Part shown: in pieces, positions 34,948-41,061 of the stretch
Layout: every line of letters starts with the position of its first letter
How positions within the stretch are numbered: position 1 is the stretch's first letter
Origin: Elusimicrobia bacterium RIFOXYA2_FULL_39_19
GTDB taxonomy: Bacteria > Elusimicrobiota > Endomicrobiia > CG1-02-37-114 > XYA2-FULL-39-19
Direction: 5' to 3'
DNA: 41,061 nucleotides
Assembly: GCA_001800285.1 (NCBI GenBank)
Contig: MGVC01000047.1
Span: 1 to 41,061, forward strand
Made by a program: the position numbers and the translations under genes
The notes under the pieces: model-generated
Databases searched by the model: none
What the model saw: only the letters and a program-made list of their open reading frames with translations
What the model was told of the DNA's origin: nothing

Positions 34948-34976
34948 TTGCTTATACCGGTCAAATCTGATAAAAT
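34948..34976 (+). promoter_or_regulatory. Possible promoter for the DUF192 lipoprotein gene
   Basis: TTGCTT (34948-34953) and TAAAAT (34971-34976) are 17 bases apart, after the groESL terminator and before ATG 35017. The match is moderate, but its position between a terminator and a gene supports it. Confidence 0.5.
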
Positions 34977-35016
34977 ATACAACAAAGCTGACGGAAAACC
35001 TTTCTAATAAACTATT

Positions 35017-35484
35017 ATGAAAACATTCAAAAAAATATACCACCTTCTCTTTGACAGCATTTTTTTACTGCTTACGCTTACTTTAAGCGCCTGCTCACTG
35101 ATAAGCGCCTGTTCAAAGCTGCCCAAAGGCCAGTCGGAAGTTATACTTACAATAAATGATTACCAGCTTAAAACAGAAATTGCTGATACCATAAAGAAAA
35201 AATCTGTCGGCTTAATGAATAGAAAATCACTTCCGGAAAATAATGCCATGCTGTTTATTTTTCCGGTTGAACAATACCTTAATTTCTGGATGAAAAACAC
35301 TTACATACCGCTTTCCATAGCTTTCATTGATAAAAATGGCATAATACTTGAAATTGTTGACATGAAACCGCTGGACATTTCAATTATCAGGTCCAATTAT
35401 AAAGCTCTATATGCACTCGAAGTAAACCAGGGCTGGTTTAAACAGCACAATATTAAAGAAGGCATGAAAATCAAAGAACTTTAA
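35017..35484 (+). CDS. DUF192 lipoprotein
   Basis: The 155-residue protein has a lipoprotein signal with two candidate lipoboxes, LSAC (C26) and ISAC (C32). A DUF192 domain (about 45-152) follows, with SVGLMNRKSLPENNAMLFIFP, FWMKNTYIPLSIAFID and the G-KI end. DUF192 proteins are widespread in envelopes; their biochemical role is unclear. It starts a new unit after groESL. The next gene begins three bases after its stop. Confidence 0.9.
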   Translation: MKTFKKIYHLLFDSIFLLLTLTLSACSLISACSKLPKGQSEVILTINDYQLKTEIADTIKKKSVGLMNRKSLPENNAMLFIFPVEQYLNFWMKNTYIPLSIAFIDKNGIILEIVDMKPLDISIIRSNYKALYALEVNQGWFKQHNIKEGMKIKEL

Positions 35485-35487
35485 CCC

Positions 35488-37476
35488 ATGGAAAACATAC
35501 CTTTACTAAGAGATTTAATTATTCTGCTTGCCGCATCAATTCCTATAAGTATTCTATGCCGTAAACTTAAAATACCCGCTATAGTAGGCTTTTTAATTAC
35601 CGGTGTACTTATAGGCCCGGATGCATTAGCTTTGATAAATGAAAAAGATTCCATAAATGTTCTTTCAGAAATCGGGGTAGTTTTTTTACTTTTTACCATT
35701 GGCCTTGAAATCTCCATGGAACGGTTTACCAGGATTAAAAGGTTTTTGATTATCGGCGGAGGATTACAGATTCTTCTTACAAATATTGCTGTAATTCTTA
35801 TAGCAAAAACCATGGGCTTCACTATCCAGCAATGCATATTCTTCGGTTTTTTCATTTCTCTCAGCAGTACCGCTATCGTTTTGAAATCCTATCTGGACAA
35901 AGGGGAAATGCACACCCCTCAGGCCCACATTTCAACGGGCATTCTGCTGTTTCAGGATTTCTGCGTTGTCCCTATGCTTTTGCTTATACCCGTTCTTGGA
36001 AATCCTGAAATATTTTCAATTATGCAGGTTTTAAAAACTCTTCTTATTTCCTTAATCGCCATATCGGTAGTAATTGCCGCCACCTACTTTCTCATACCCA
36101 TTGGGCTGGCGCAGATAGTAAAATTCAAAGACAGGGAAATTTTTACAGTATTCATAATACTTCTATGCCTTGGTACTGCCTGGCTGACTAACAGAATCGG
36201 TCTGTCTTTAGCTATCGGCGGATTTATAGCCGGATTAATACTTTCAAAATCCGATTACAGCCACCAGATTATATCCGAAATACTTCCTCTTAAAGATATC
36301 TTTATCAGCGTATTTTTCATTTCCATAGGAATGCTTGTTAAACTTACCTTTATGCAGGAAATGTTTTTTCCAATCATTATAATTACTGTTTTAGTAATAT
36401 TGATAAAGTTTATTTTTGGCTCTGCTACAGTTCTCCTGCTTAAATACCCCGCAAGAGTAGCATTGATAACCGGAATCGGCTTATCGCAAATCGGGGAATT
36501 TTCTTTTCTGCTTTTAAAGTTCGGCCAGAACTCAAAACTAATTTCTCCGGAAAACTATCAGTATCTGCTTTCCATAGCTTTATTAACCATGCTTGCCACG
36601 CCGCTTTTAATACGCTGGGCCCCAAAAACTATTACACGATTCAGCCCAAAGAGAGAAGTATCGCCAAACGAACCGGAATACGACACCGAAAAACTTAAAT
36701 GTAATTTATCAGACCACGTTATAATAATCGGGTACGGTGTAAACGGTAAAAACCTCGCCCGTGTACTTAAAGAAACCGGTATAAAATACTACATACTTGA
36801 ACTAAATGCTAATATAGTTGCAAAAGCAAAAAAAGACGGAGAACCCATTTTTTACGGCGATTCCACTAGAACTGAAATACTTGAAAAACTTGGGGTACGC
36901 TGCTGCCGCGTAATTGTGTTTGCCATATCAGACCCATCAGCAGTCAGGAGGGGCGTGTGGACCGCAAGAAAAATTAACCCGGATATTTACATCCTGGTAA
37001 GAACCAGGTACCTGTCAGAAATTGAAGAACTGCACAAACTCGGCGCTAATCAGGTTATACCCGAAGAGTTTGAGACTTCCATAGAAATTTTTTCCCGTGT
37101 ACTGCAGAAATTTCATATCCCAAGCAATATTATTGAAGAAGAAGTAAAAATTATCCGCAGAGAAGGCTACCGTATGTTAAGGGGCCTTTCGCTTGAGCCA
37201 TACAGCCTGACTGATATTCAGCAGGCTCTAAAACTCAGCCTTACAGAAACTTACCTGGTAAATGATAAATCACCTGCTTGCAACAAAAACCTTGCAGGAC
37301 TGGACTTGAGAAATAAAACAGGGGTAACCATTATTGCTATTGTAAGAAACGGCAAACCTTTTACAAACCCTGCCAGCGATTTTCTTATAGAAGCAGGTGA
37401 TGTTTTAGTGCTTCTTGGAAGCCACAAACAACTACATAATGCCATGAAAATATTTGAACTTGAAGAAGAACCGTAG
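35488..37476 (+). CDS. CPA2-family monovalent cation:proton antiporter with TrkA domains (KefB-like)
   Basis: The 662-residue protein has about 12 TM segments (about 5-385) of the Na+/H+ exchanger fold, with GLEISMERF and the FISLSSTAIVLKS region. A cytoplasmic TrkA-N domain follows (about 410-525), with an intact GxGxxG loop at G415-G417-G420 and the FYGDSTRTEIL nucleotide site. A TrkA-C domain (about 575-655) ends it. It should exchange K+ or Na+ for H+ under nucleotide control. The Kef name is by similarity only; no KefF/G partner is nearby. Contrast the degenerate loop in the channel at 3326. Confidence 0.93.
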   Translation: MENIPLLRDLIILLAASIPISILCRKLKIPAIVGFLITGVLIGPDALALINEKDSINVLSEIGVVFLLFTIGLEISMERFTRIKRFLIIGGGLQILLTNIAVILIAKTMGFTIQQCIFFGFFISLSSTAIVLKSYLDKGEMHTPQAHISTGILLFQDFCVVPMLLLIPVLGNPEIFSIMQVLKTLLISLIAISVVIAATYFLIPIGLAQIVKFKDREIFTVFIILLCLGTAWLTNRIGLSLAIGGFIAGLILSKSDYSHQIISEILPLKDIFISVFFISIGMLVKLTFMQEMFFPIIIITVLVILIKFIFGSATVLLLKYPARVALITGIGLSQIGEFSFLLLKFGQNSKLISPENYQYLLSIALLTMLATPLLIRWAPKTITRFSPKREVSPNEPEYDTEKLKCNLSDHVIIIGYGVNGKNLARVLKETGIKYYILELNANIVAKAKKDGEPIFYGDSTRTEILEKLGVRCCRVIVFAISDPSAVRRGVWTARKINPDIYILVRTRYLSEIEELHKLGANQVIPEEFETSIEIFSRVLQKFHIPSNIIEEEVKIIRREGYRMLRGLSLEPYSLTDIQQALKLSLTETYLVNDKSPACNKNLAGLDLRNKTGVTIIAIVRNGKPFTNPASDFLIEAGDVLVLLGSHKQLHNAMKIFELEEEP

Positions 37477-37503
37477 CCCCGCCGATAATTTCCTGTATTT
37501 TAT

Positions 37504-37532
37504 TTGAATATTTCACAAGATTTTGTTATTAT
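37504..37532 (+). promoter_or_regulatory. Possible promoter for the DUF4015 gene
   Basis: TTGAAT (37504-37509) and TATTAT (37527-37532) are 17 bases apart in the 111-base gap between the antiporter and the DUF4015 gene. A TATAAC also overlaps at 37530-37535 but with a long spacer. Confidence 0.45.
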
Positions 37533-37587
37533 AACTGACCGTAAATTTCTCTAAATATTGCATACATATAAACTCAGAAAAACTAAA

Positions 37588-38805
37588 ATGAAAAGAAACC
37601 CAAAGTATTATATTCTCTCCTTTACCGTATTCCTGCTTATTCTCACCGGTGCAATAGTCTTTAAGCTGGATAAAAACATTTCCATTTTCTCACAGGATGT
37701 AAATACCTCAACTTCAACCGAACAACAAACAGGGGACACTGTGTCAGTACCCGGAAAACTTCTGGAAAAACCCAAGCACGTAAGAGGCATTCACATAATG
37801 GCCTGGTCTGCCGGTTCAAAAAAATACCGCCAAAAACTACAAACATATATCGACAGCTCAACCCTTAACACAGTAGTAATTGCCGTAAAAGAAACTAACG
37901 GTGAGGTTTATATACCCGGTGTGAAATCTGCCGTAGAAATAAAAGCTTACGTTCCCGCTATGCCCAACATACAAAGTTACATTAGTGACCTGAAATCACA
38001 AAACATTTACACTTCCGCAAGAATAGTCGTATTTAAAGATAATATTGCCGCCAGGAAACACCCTGACTGGGCAGTAAAAAACCCGGACGGGTCTATTTGG
38101 GTTGACAAGAAAGACCAGGCATGGCTGGATCCTTTTAATAAAGATAACTGGGAATATACATTTGAAATAGCCCAGCAGTGTGTAAAGCTGGGGTTTGAAG
38201 AAATACAGTTTGATTATATACGCTTTCCTTCAGACGGTGTTATTAAAAATTGCCGGTACAGCCAACCCCACTCTTCTACAACTGCTGTAAATAATATTGT
38301 TGCTTTTTTAAAAGAAGCCAAAACCAGGCTAAAAATAACCGGTGTCAAAATTTCAATAGACGTATTCGGGCTTACTACCTCTTCAGAACATGATATGGGA
38401 ATAGGCCAATCAATAGTACCCATGGCAAAAGAAGTGGATTATGTATGCCCTATGGTATATCCTTCACATTACCCCAAAGGCAGCTACGGAATAGCAAGTC
38501 CCAACAGCCAGCCTTATAAAACCATACTAATAGCGCTGGAGCATGCAAGGCGAAAAATGGGGGAAGATGCCGTTAAATTAAGGCCTTACCTTCAGGATTT
38601 CTCGCTTGGATACAAATACGATACTGAAGAAGTAATTGCACAAATGCAAGCCTGTTATGATAATGATATTTTTGAGTGGACCTTATGGAACCCAAGCAGC
38701 CGCTATAACATTGTCCCTCTTAAAGAAAAAGAAGCTATAAATAAAAGAAAACTTTCTAAAAATAATGCAGTCGCCGTTTCCTCATCTGCTGATAAAGCTG
38801 AATAA
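37588..38805 (+). CDS. Membrane-anchored DUF4015 putative glycoside hydrolase
   Basis: With ATG 37588 the protein has 405 residues: an N-terminal TM anchor (about 8-26), a Ser/Thr-rich stalk, and a TIM-barrel DUF4015 domain (about 65-385). Visible signatures include RGIHIMAWSAG, ARIVVFKDNIAARKHPDWAV, WLDPFNKDNWEYTFEIA, GFEEIQFDYIRFPSDG, VDYVCPMVYPSHY and LRPYLQDFSLG. The family is predicted to cleave envelope or exopolysaccharides; Asp in QFDYIRFP and other acidic residues are candidate catalytic groups. The TTG at 37558 is possible but adds a polar segment with no better ribosome-binding site. Confidence 0.88.
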   Translation: MKRNPKYYILSFTVFLLILTGAIVFKLDKNISIFSQDVNTSTSTEQQTGDTVSVPGKLLEKPKHVRGIHIMAWSAGSKKYRQKLQTYIDSSTLNTVVIAVKETNGEVYIPGVKSAVEIKAYVPAMPNIQSYISDLKSQNIYTSARIVVFKDNIAARKHPDWAVKNPDGSIWVDKKDQAWLDPFNKDNWEYTFEIAQQCVKLGFEEIQFDYIRFPSDGVIKNCRYSQPHSSTTAVNNIVAFLKEAKTRLKITGVKISIDVFGLTTSSEHDMGIGQSIVPMAKEVDYVCPMVYPSHYPKGSYGIASPNSQPYKTILIALEHARRKMGEDAVKLRPYLQDFSLGYKYDTEEVIAQMQACYDNDIFEWTLWNPSSRYNIVPLKEKEAINKRKLSKNNAVAVSSSADKAE

Positions 38806-38823
38806 TCCGCTTTACACGTTCTC

Positions 38824-40914
38824 ATGAAAAAAATCTTATCCCGTTACACCAACGCATTGATTTTTGCCGCTTTTCTGTTGCTTTCACTTATTTATTGGCA
38901 TAAACTTATTTTTTCCGGCATGACTGTCTACTGGCAGATTATGGACCGGTTCATGTATCCTTATCTGCAGTTTTATACCGAAACACTCAAAAATCTGGAA
39001 ATACCGTTCTGGAACCCTTACCTTTCCTGCGGCACGCCTTTCATGGCTATGCTTCAGACACAGGTCTTTTATCCGTTTAATCTTTTATTTGTTATCCTTC
39101 CGTTTCCTGCCGCTTTAAATATCCATATTATTATTCATACCTGCCTTGCCGGTTTTTTTACGTTTCTTCTCATGAGGTATAATGCGTTCGGCAAAACAGA
39201 AGCTTTACTGGCTTCAGTGGTTTTTATGTTTAACGGTTTTTTTGCCTACCACATAGAATTTATACACCACATGTCAGCTTATGTGTGGCTGCCGCTTATT
39301 TTTCTTTATTTCCAAAAATCACTTATGGAAAGGAAAATACAGTATTATCTTTTTACTGCCCTATTGCTTGCGGTACAATTTTTTGCCGGGTACCCGCAAT
39401 TCAGCTACTTTACTGTGCTAATACTTGGCATGTACTTTCTTTTTAATCTTTTTTCATTCAAGACAGATAAAAAAACTATACAGTATAAATTACTTACCTT
39501 TTCCGTTATTCTAACATCTTTTGCAGGCCTTATACTGGTCCAAATCCTGCCTACCTTAGAGCTCACCGCACTTTCAGAAAGAGCCGGCGGGATGAATATA
39601 AACGCATCACTGGAATATTCTATGACGTTTAAGGAAATGCTGACATACTTTTTTATACCGGTATGGAACATTTTCTATTCCTTAACACTTCACGATGCGC
39701 AGACTACCGGTTTTTACTTTGGCATTTTCTGCCCCGTACTGGTTCTTTTCGCTTTTATAAATAAATCTGAACGTAAAACAGCTTACTTTTTTGGTTTTAT
39801 TACTCTGCTGGGTCTTGCCCTGGCTCTGGGGAAAAACACGTTTCTTTACAGTATTTTTCTTAAATACTTTCCGGGCATGGCGTACTTCCGCTTTCCGGTA
39901 CAGTGCCTTTACTTTGCGGTTTTTGGCATAACCATTTTAAGCGCCATGGGCTTAAAAGCTATAAAAAACAAAAAAGTGCAAATCCTTATTCTGCTGATTT
40001 TTCTTGGAGAATTTTACTTTTTCGGCAGAAACGCCTGTAACCTTATTGACAGCAATTACTTCAAAAATGTCAATAACCCGTCCTGGCTGGCGGAAACCGT
40101 CAACACGCAGGATTACAGAATCCTCATGAACCCGCTGACTTTGGATAAACTGAAAAACTATACACCAAAAAACTATAATGACTGTGTAAACTACCGTGAT
40201 ACCCGCATAATAAACTACGGCATGCTTAATAATCTATATGACGCTAACGGGTACATAATCCTTGGAGTACGCAGCTATGAAGTTTTTTTATCTGAATTAT
40301 TCAAGCAGGGTTATAACTCAAAACTACTGAACCTTATCGGTGTAAAATACCTGATATCTGAAAGGGATATGAAAAATCCGGTGTGGAAACCATTAAAAAC
40401 TACTGACTATGGCATGAACGTTTATAAAAACTCCGGCGCACTGCCGCGCACCATGTTTTTCACCCGCTCAAAAACCTTTGCTACAGATGCAGACACCCTG
40501 CGTTACATGAAGTCTTCACAATTTACACCGGAAAATGAAATCATATTCACCCAGGCCGGCCTAAAAGAACCCTTTAGCACAAGCATAGCTATCCCTCAGG
40601 ACGCTGATATTATTACAGATGAATATTCGCCAAACCGGATAACCCTGTACGTTTACAACAAAACGCCCGGCTGGCTGTTCTTAAGTGATACCTATTATCC
40701 CGGCTGGAAAGTTTACATAAACGGTAAAAAGGGGAACATTTTAAAAGCAGACTACACGTTCAGGGCGGTTTTGCTTGATACGATACAACAGGGGGAAGCT
40801 AACAGAATTGATTTTGTATATAATCCGGTAAGTTATAAACTGGGTTTAAACCTTTCTCTAATAACCTTAATGCTGATCCTGATAATCCTAATAAAAAAAC
40901 AAGTGGATATGTGA
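38824..40914 (+). CDS. YfhO-family polytopic membrane protein
   Basis: The 696-residue protein has about 12 TM segments (first at about 9-28, last at about 672-692) and a large extracytoplasmic C-terminal domain (about 400-665). The YfhO hallmarks are the N-terminal FWNPYLSCGTPFMA and FPFNLLFVILP, and the C-terminal LFLSDTYYPGWKVYING with an NRIDFVYNP strand. YfhO is needed for glycosylation of lipoteichoic acid in Bacillus, where it acts as a GT-C-type sugar transferase; by analogy this protein may glycosylate an envelope polymer. It begins 18 bases after the DUF4015 gene without a visible ribosome-binding site. Confidence 0.9.
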   Translation: MKKILSRYTNALIFAAFLLLSLIYWHKLIFSGMTVYWQIMDRFMYPYLQFYTETLKNLEIPFWNPYLSCGTPFMAMLQTQVFYPFNLLFVILPFPAALNIHIIIHTCLAGFFTFLLMRYNAFGKTEALLASVVFMFNGFFAYHIEFIHHMSAYVWLPLIFLYFQKSLMERKIQYYLFTALLLAVQFFAGYPQFSYFTVLILGMYFLFNLFSFKTDKKTIQYKLLTFSVILTSFAGLILVQILPTLELTALSERAGGMNINASLEYSMTFKEMLTYFFIPVWNIFYSLTLHDAQTTGFYFGIFCPVLVLFAFINKSERKTAYFFGFITLLGLALALGKNTFLYSIFLKYFPGMAYFRFPVQCLYFAVFGITILSAMGLKAIKNKKVQILILLIFLGEFYFFGRNACNLIDSNYFKNVNNPSWLAETVNTQDYRILMNPLTLDKLKNYTPKNYNDCVNYRDTRIINYGMLNNLYDANGYIILGVRSYEVFLSELFKQGYNSKLLNLIGVKYLISERDMKNPVWKPLKTTDYGMNVYKNSGALPRTMFFTRSKTFATDADTLRYMKSSQFTPENEIIFTQAGLKEPFSTSIAIPQDADIITDEYSPNRITLYVYNKTPGWLFLSDTYYPGWKVYINGKKGNILKADYTFRAVLLDTIQQGEANRIDFVYNPVSYKLGLNLSLITLMLILIILIKKQVDM

Positions 40915-40934
40915 TTTGTGGTTATGTGGTTAGC
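40911..40934. repeat. Second GT-rich low-complexity tract
   Basis: Imperfect GTGATTT/GTGGTTAG units overlap the end of the YfhO-like gene and resemble the tract at 3265-3297. It lies directly beside the insertion element end. Confidence 0.4.
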
Positions 40935-40944
40935 AAAAACTTGT

Positions 40945-40970
40945 GAGTCTGTCAAGTAATTTGTGTAAAC
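40945..40970. repeat. Probable IS terminal inverted repeat
   Basis: The segment ends in TCAAGTAATTTGTGTAAAC on the + strand and lies just beyond the transposase stop codon. The TTTGTGTAAAC part is typical of IS256-family ends. Only this one copy is visible. Confidence 0.6.
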
Positions 40971-40981
40971 GGTTAATCTAT

Positions 40982-41061
40982 TCATAAATACTCCGATGGA
41001 ACCCTGTCCTCAAACATTACCGCAAACTGACTCAAAACCTGGCCCCAATTACGAAAAGGCA
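40982..41061 (-). CDS. IS256-family transposase, C-terminal fragment
   Basis: Reading the - strand from 41059 down to the TGA at 40984-40982 gives 25 residues, starting PFRNWGQVLSQFAVMFEDR and ending EYL. The NWGQVLSQ-A-MFE pattern is the typical last helix of IS256-family DDE transposases, which move their element by cut or copy and paste. The DDE active site and the start are outside the window. This is the only - strand gene seen, which fits a recent insertion. Confidence 0.72.
   Translation of the reverse strand, partial: PFRNWGQVLSQFAVMFEDRVPSEYL

Larger units (their letters stand above)
40945..41061 (-). mobile_element. End of an IS256-family insertion sequence, cut by the window edge
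   Basis: On the - strand the window edge encodes the C terminus of an IS256-type (mutator-like) transposase. Its stop is followed within about 12 bases by GTTTACACAAATTACTTGAC, which matches the style of IS256-family terminal repeats (forward strand about 40945-40970). The outer boundary is an estimate because the other end and any target duplication lie outside the window. Confidence 0.72.

Noticed and set aside
34821-35016. Small RNA or small gene in the longest gap of the window
   Set aside because: The gap is explained by a terminator, one further hairpin and a promoter; I see no start codon with a ribosome-binding site or an RNA fold beyond these.
37558-37587. TTG start for the DUF4015 gene
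   Set aside because: It is polar, has no ribosome-binding site and is less typical than ATG 37588, which leads straight into the TM anchor.

Overview
The window is a gene-dense bacterial chromosome segment of moderate to low G+C. It holds 37 recognisable protein genes, all on the + strand, and one broken mobile element entering from the right edge on the - strand. No gap between genes reaches 300 bases. I see no rRNA, tRNA or CRISPR array. The organism is a diderm (Gram-negative-type) bacterium: there is a LolC/E-LolD lipoprotein export pair, several signal-peptide proteins that look like outer-membrane beta-barrels, and an MltG transglycosylase. PNP-type C-terminal surface domains, CARDB, HEAT and GAF modules and unusual membrane proteins suit an uncultured candidate-phylum lineage of the Elusimicrobia / Firestonebacteria / Omnitrophica kind. 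That placement is inference with low confidence.

Layout. 1-1167: the 3' part of a surface protein with a Gly-Gln 'SGQ' ladder and a YPNP tail. 1270-4339: rsfS, argS and a two-TM potassium channel. 4365-7528: three envelope proteins (AT-rich barrel protein, HEAT-repeat protein, YjbH-like protein), with a textbook promoter at 5582. 7534-9970: accA and a long class II aldolase, closed by a strong terminator. 10042-15642: thrC (carrying an in-frame repeat-like insert), DUF3467, cinA, thpR, a polysaccharide deacetylase, ruvX and mltG. 15690-25528: a signalling stretch with a GAF-PAS histidine kinase, a Crp/Fnr regulator, hisS, a CARDB-like protein, a CHASE2 adenylate cyclase, a DUF3307-PHP membrane pair and a GAF-HD-GYP protein. 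25531-29988: rsmI, argC, nfo, a second and divergent GAF-HD-GYP protein, and coaX. 29985-32702: an envelope protein and the Lol pair. 32733-34895: groES-groEL under a perfect CIRCE operator, with its own terminator. 35017-40914: a DUF192 lipoprotein, a CPA2 antiporter, a DUF4015 glycosidase-like protein and a YfhO-family membrane protein. 40945-41061: the end of an IS256-family element.

How the genes fit together. Many neighbours are translationally coupled (ATGA or TTGA overlaps). Promoters follow the sigma-70 consensus with 17-base spacers. Several of them lie so close to the start codon that the mRNA should be leaderless or nearly so. The strongest functional link I can infer is a cyclic-nucleotide circuit: the Crp-like protein keeps the cyclic-nucleotide-binding residues, and an adenylate cyclase with all expected catalytic residues lies about 2.4 kb downstream. 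Two HD-GYP proteins add cyclic-di-GMP turnover, although no GGDEF synthase is present here. I did not find a clearly novel defence or mobile system. The best leads are the repeat inserted in thrC, the SGQ ladder protein, the DUF3307-PHP pair and the variant HD-GYP protein.
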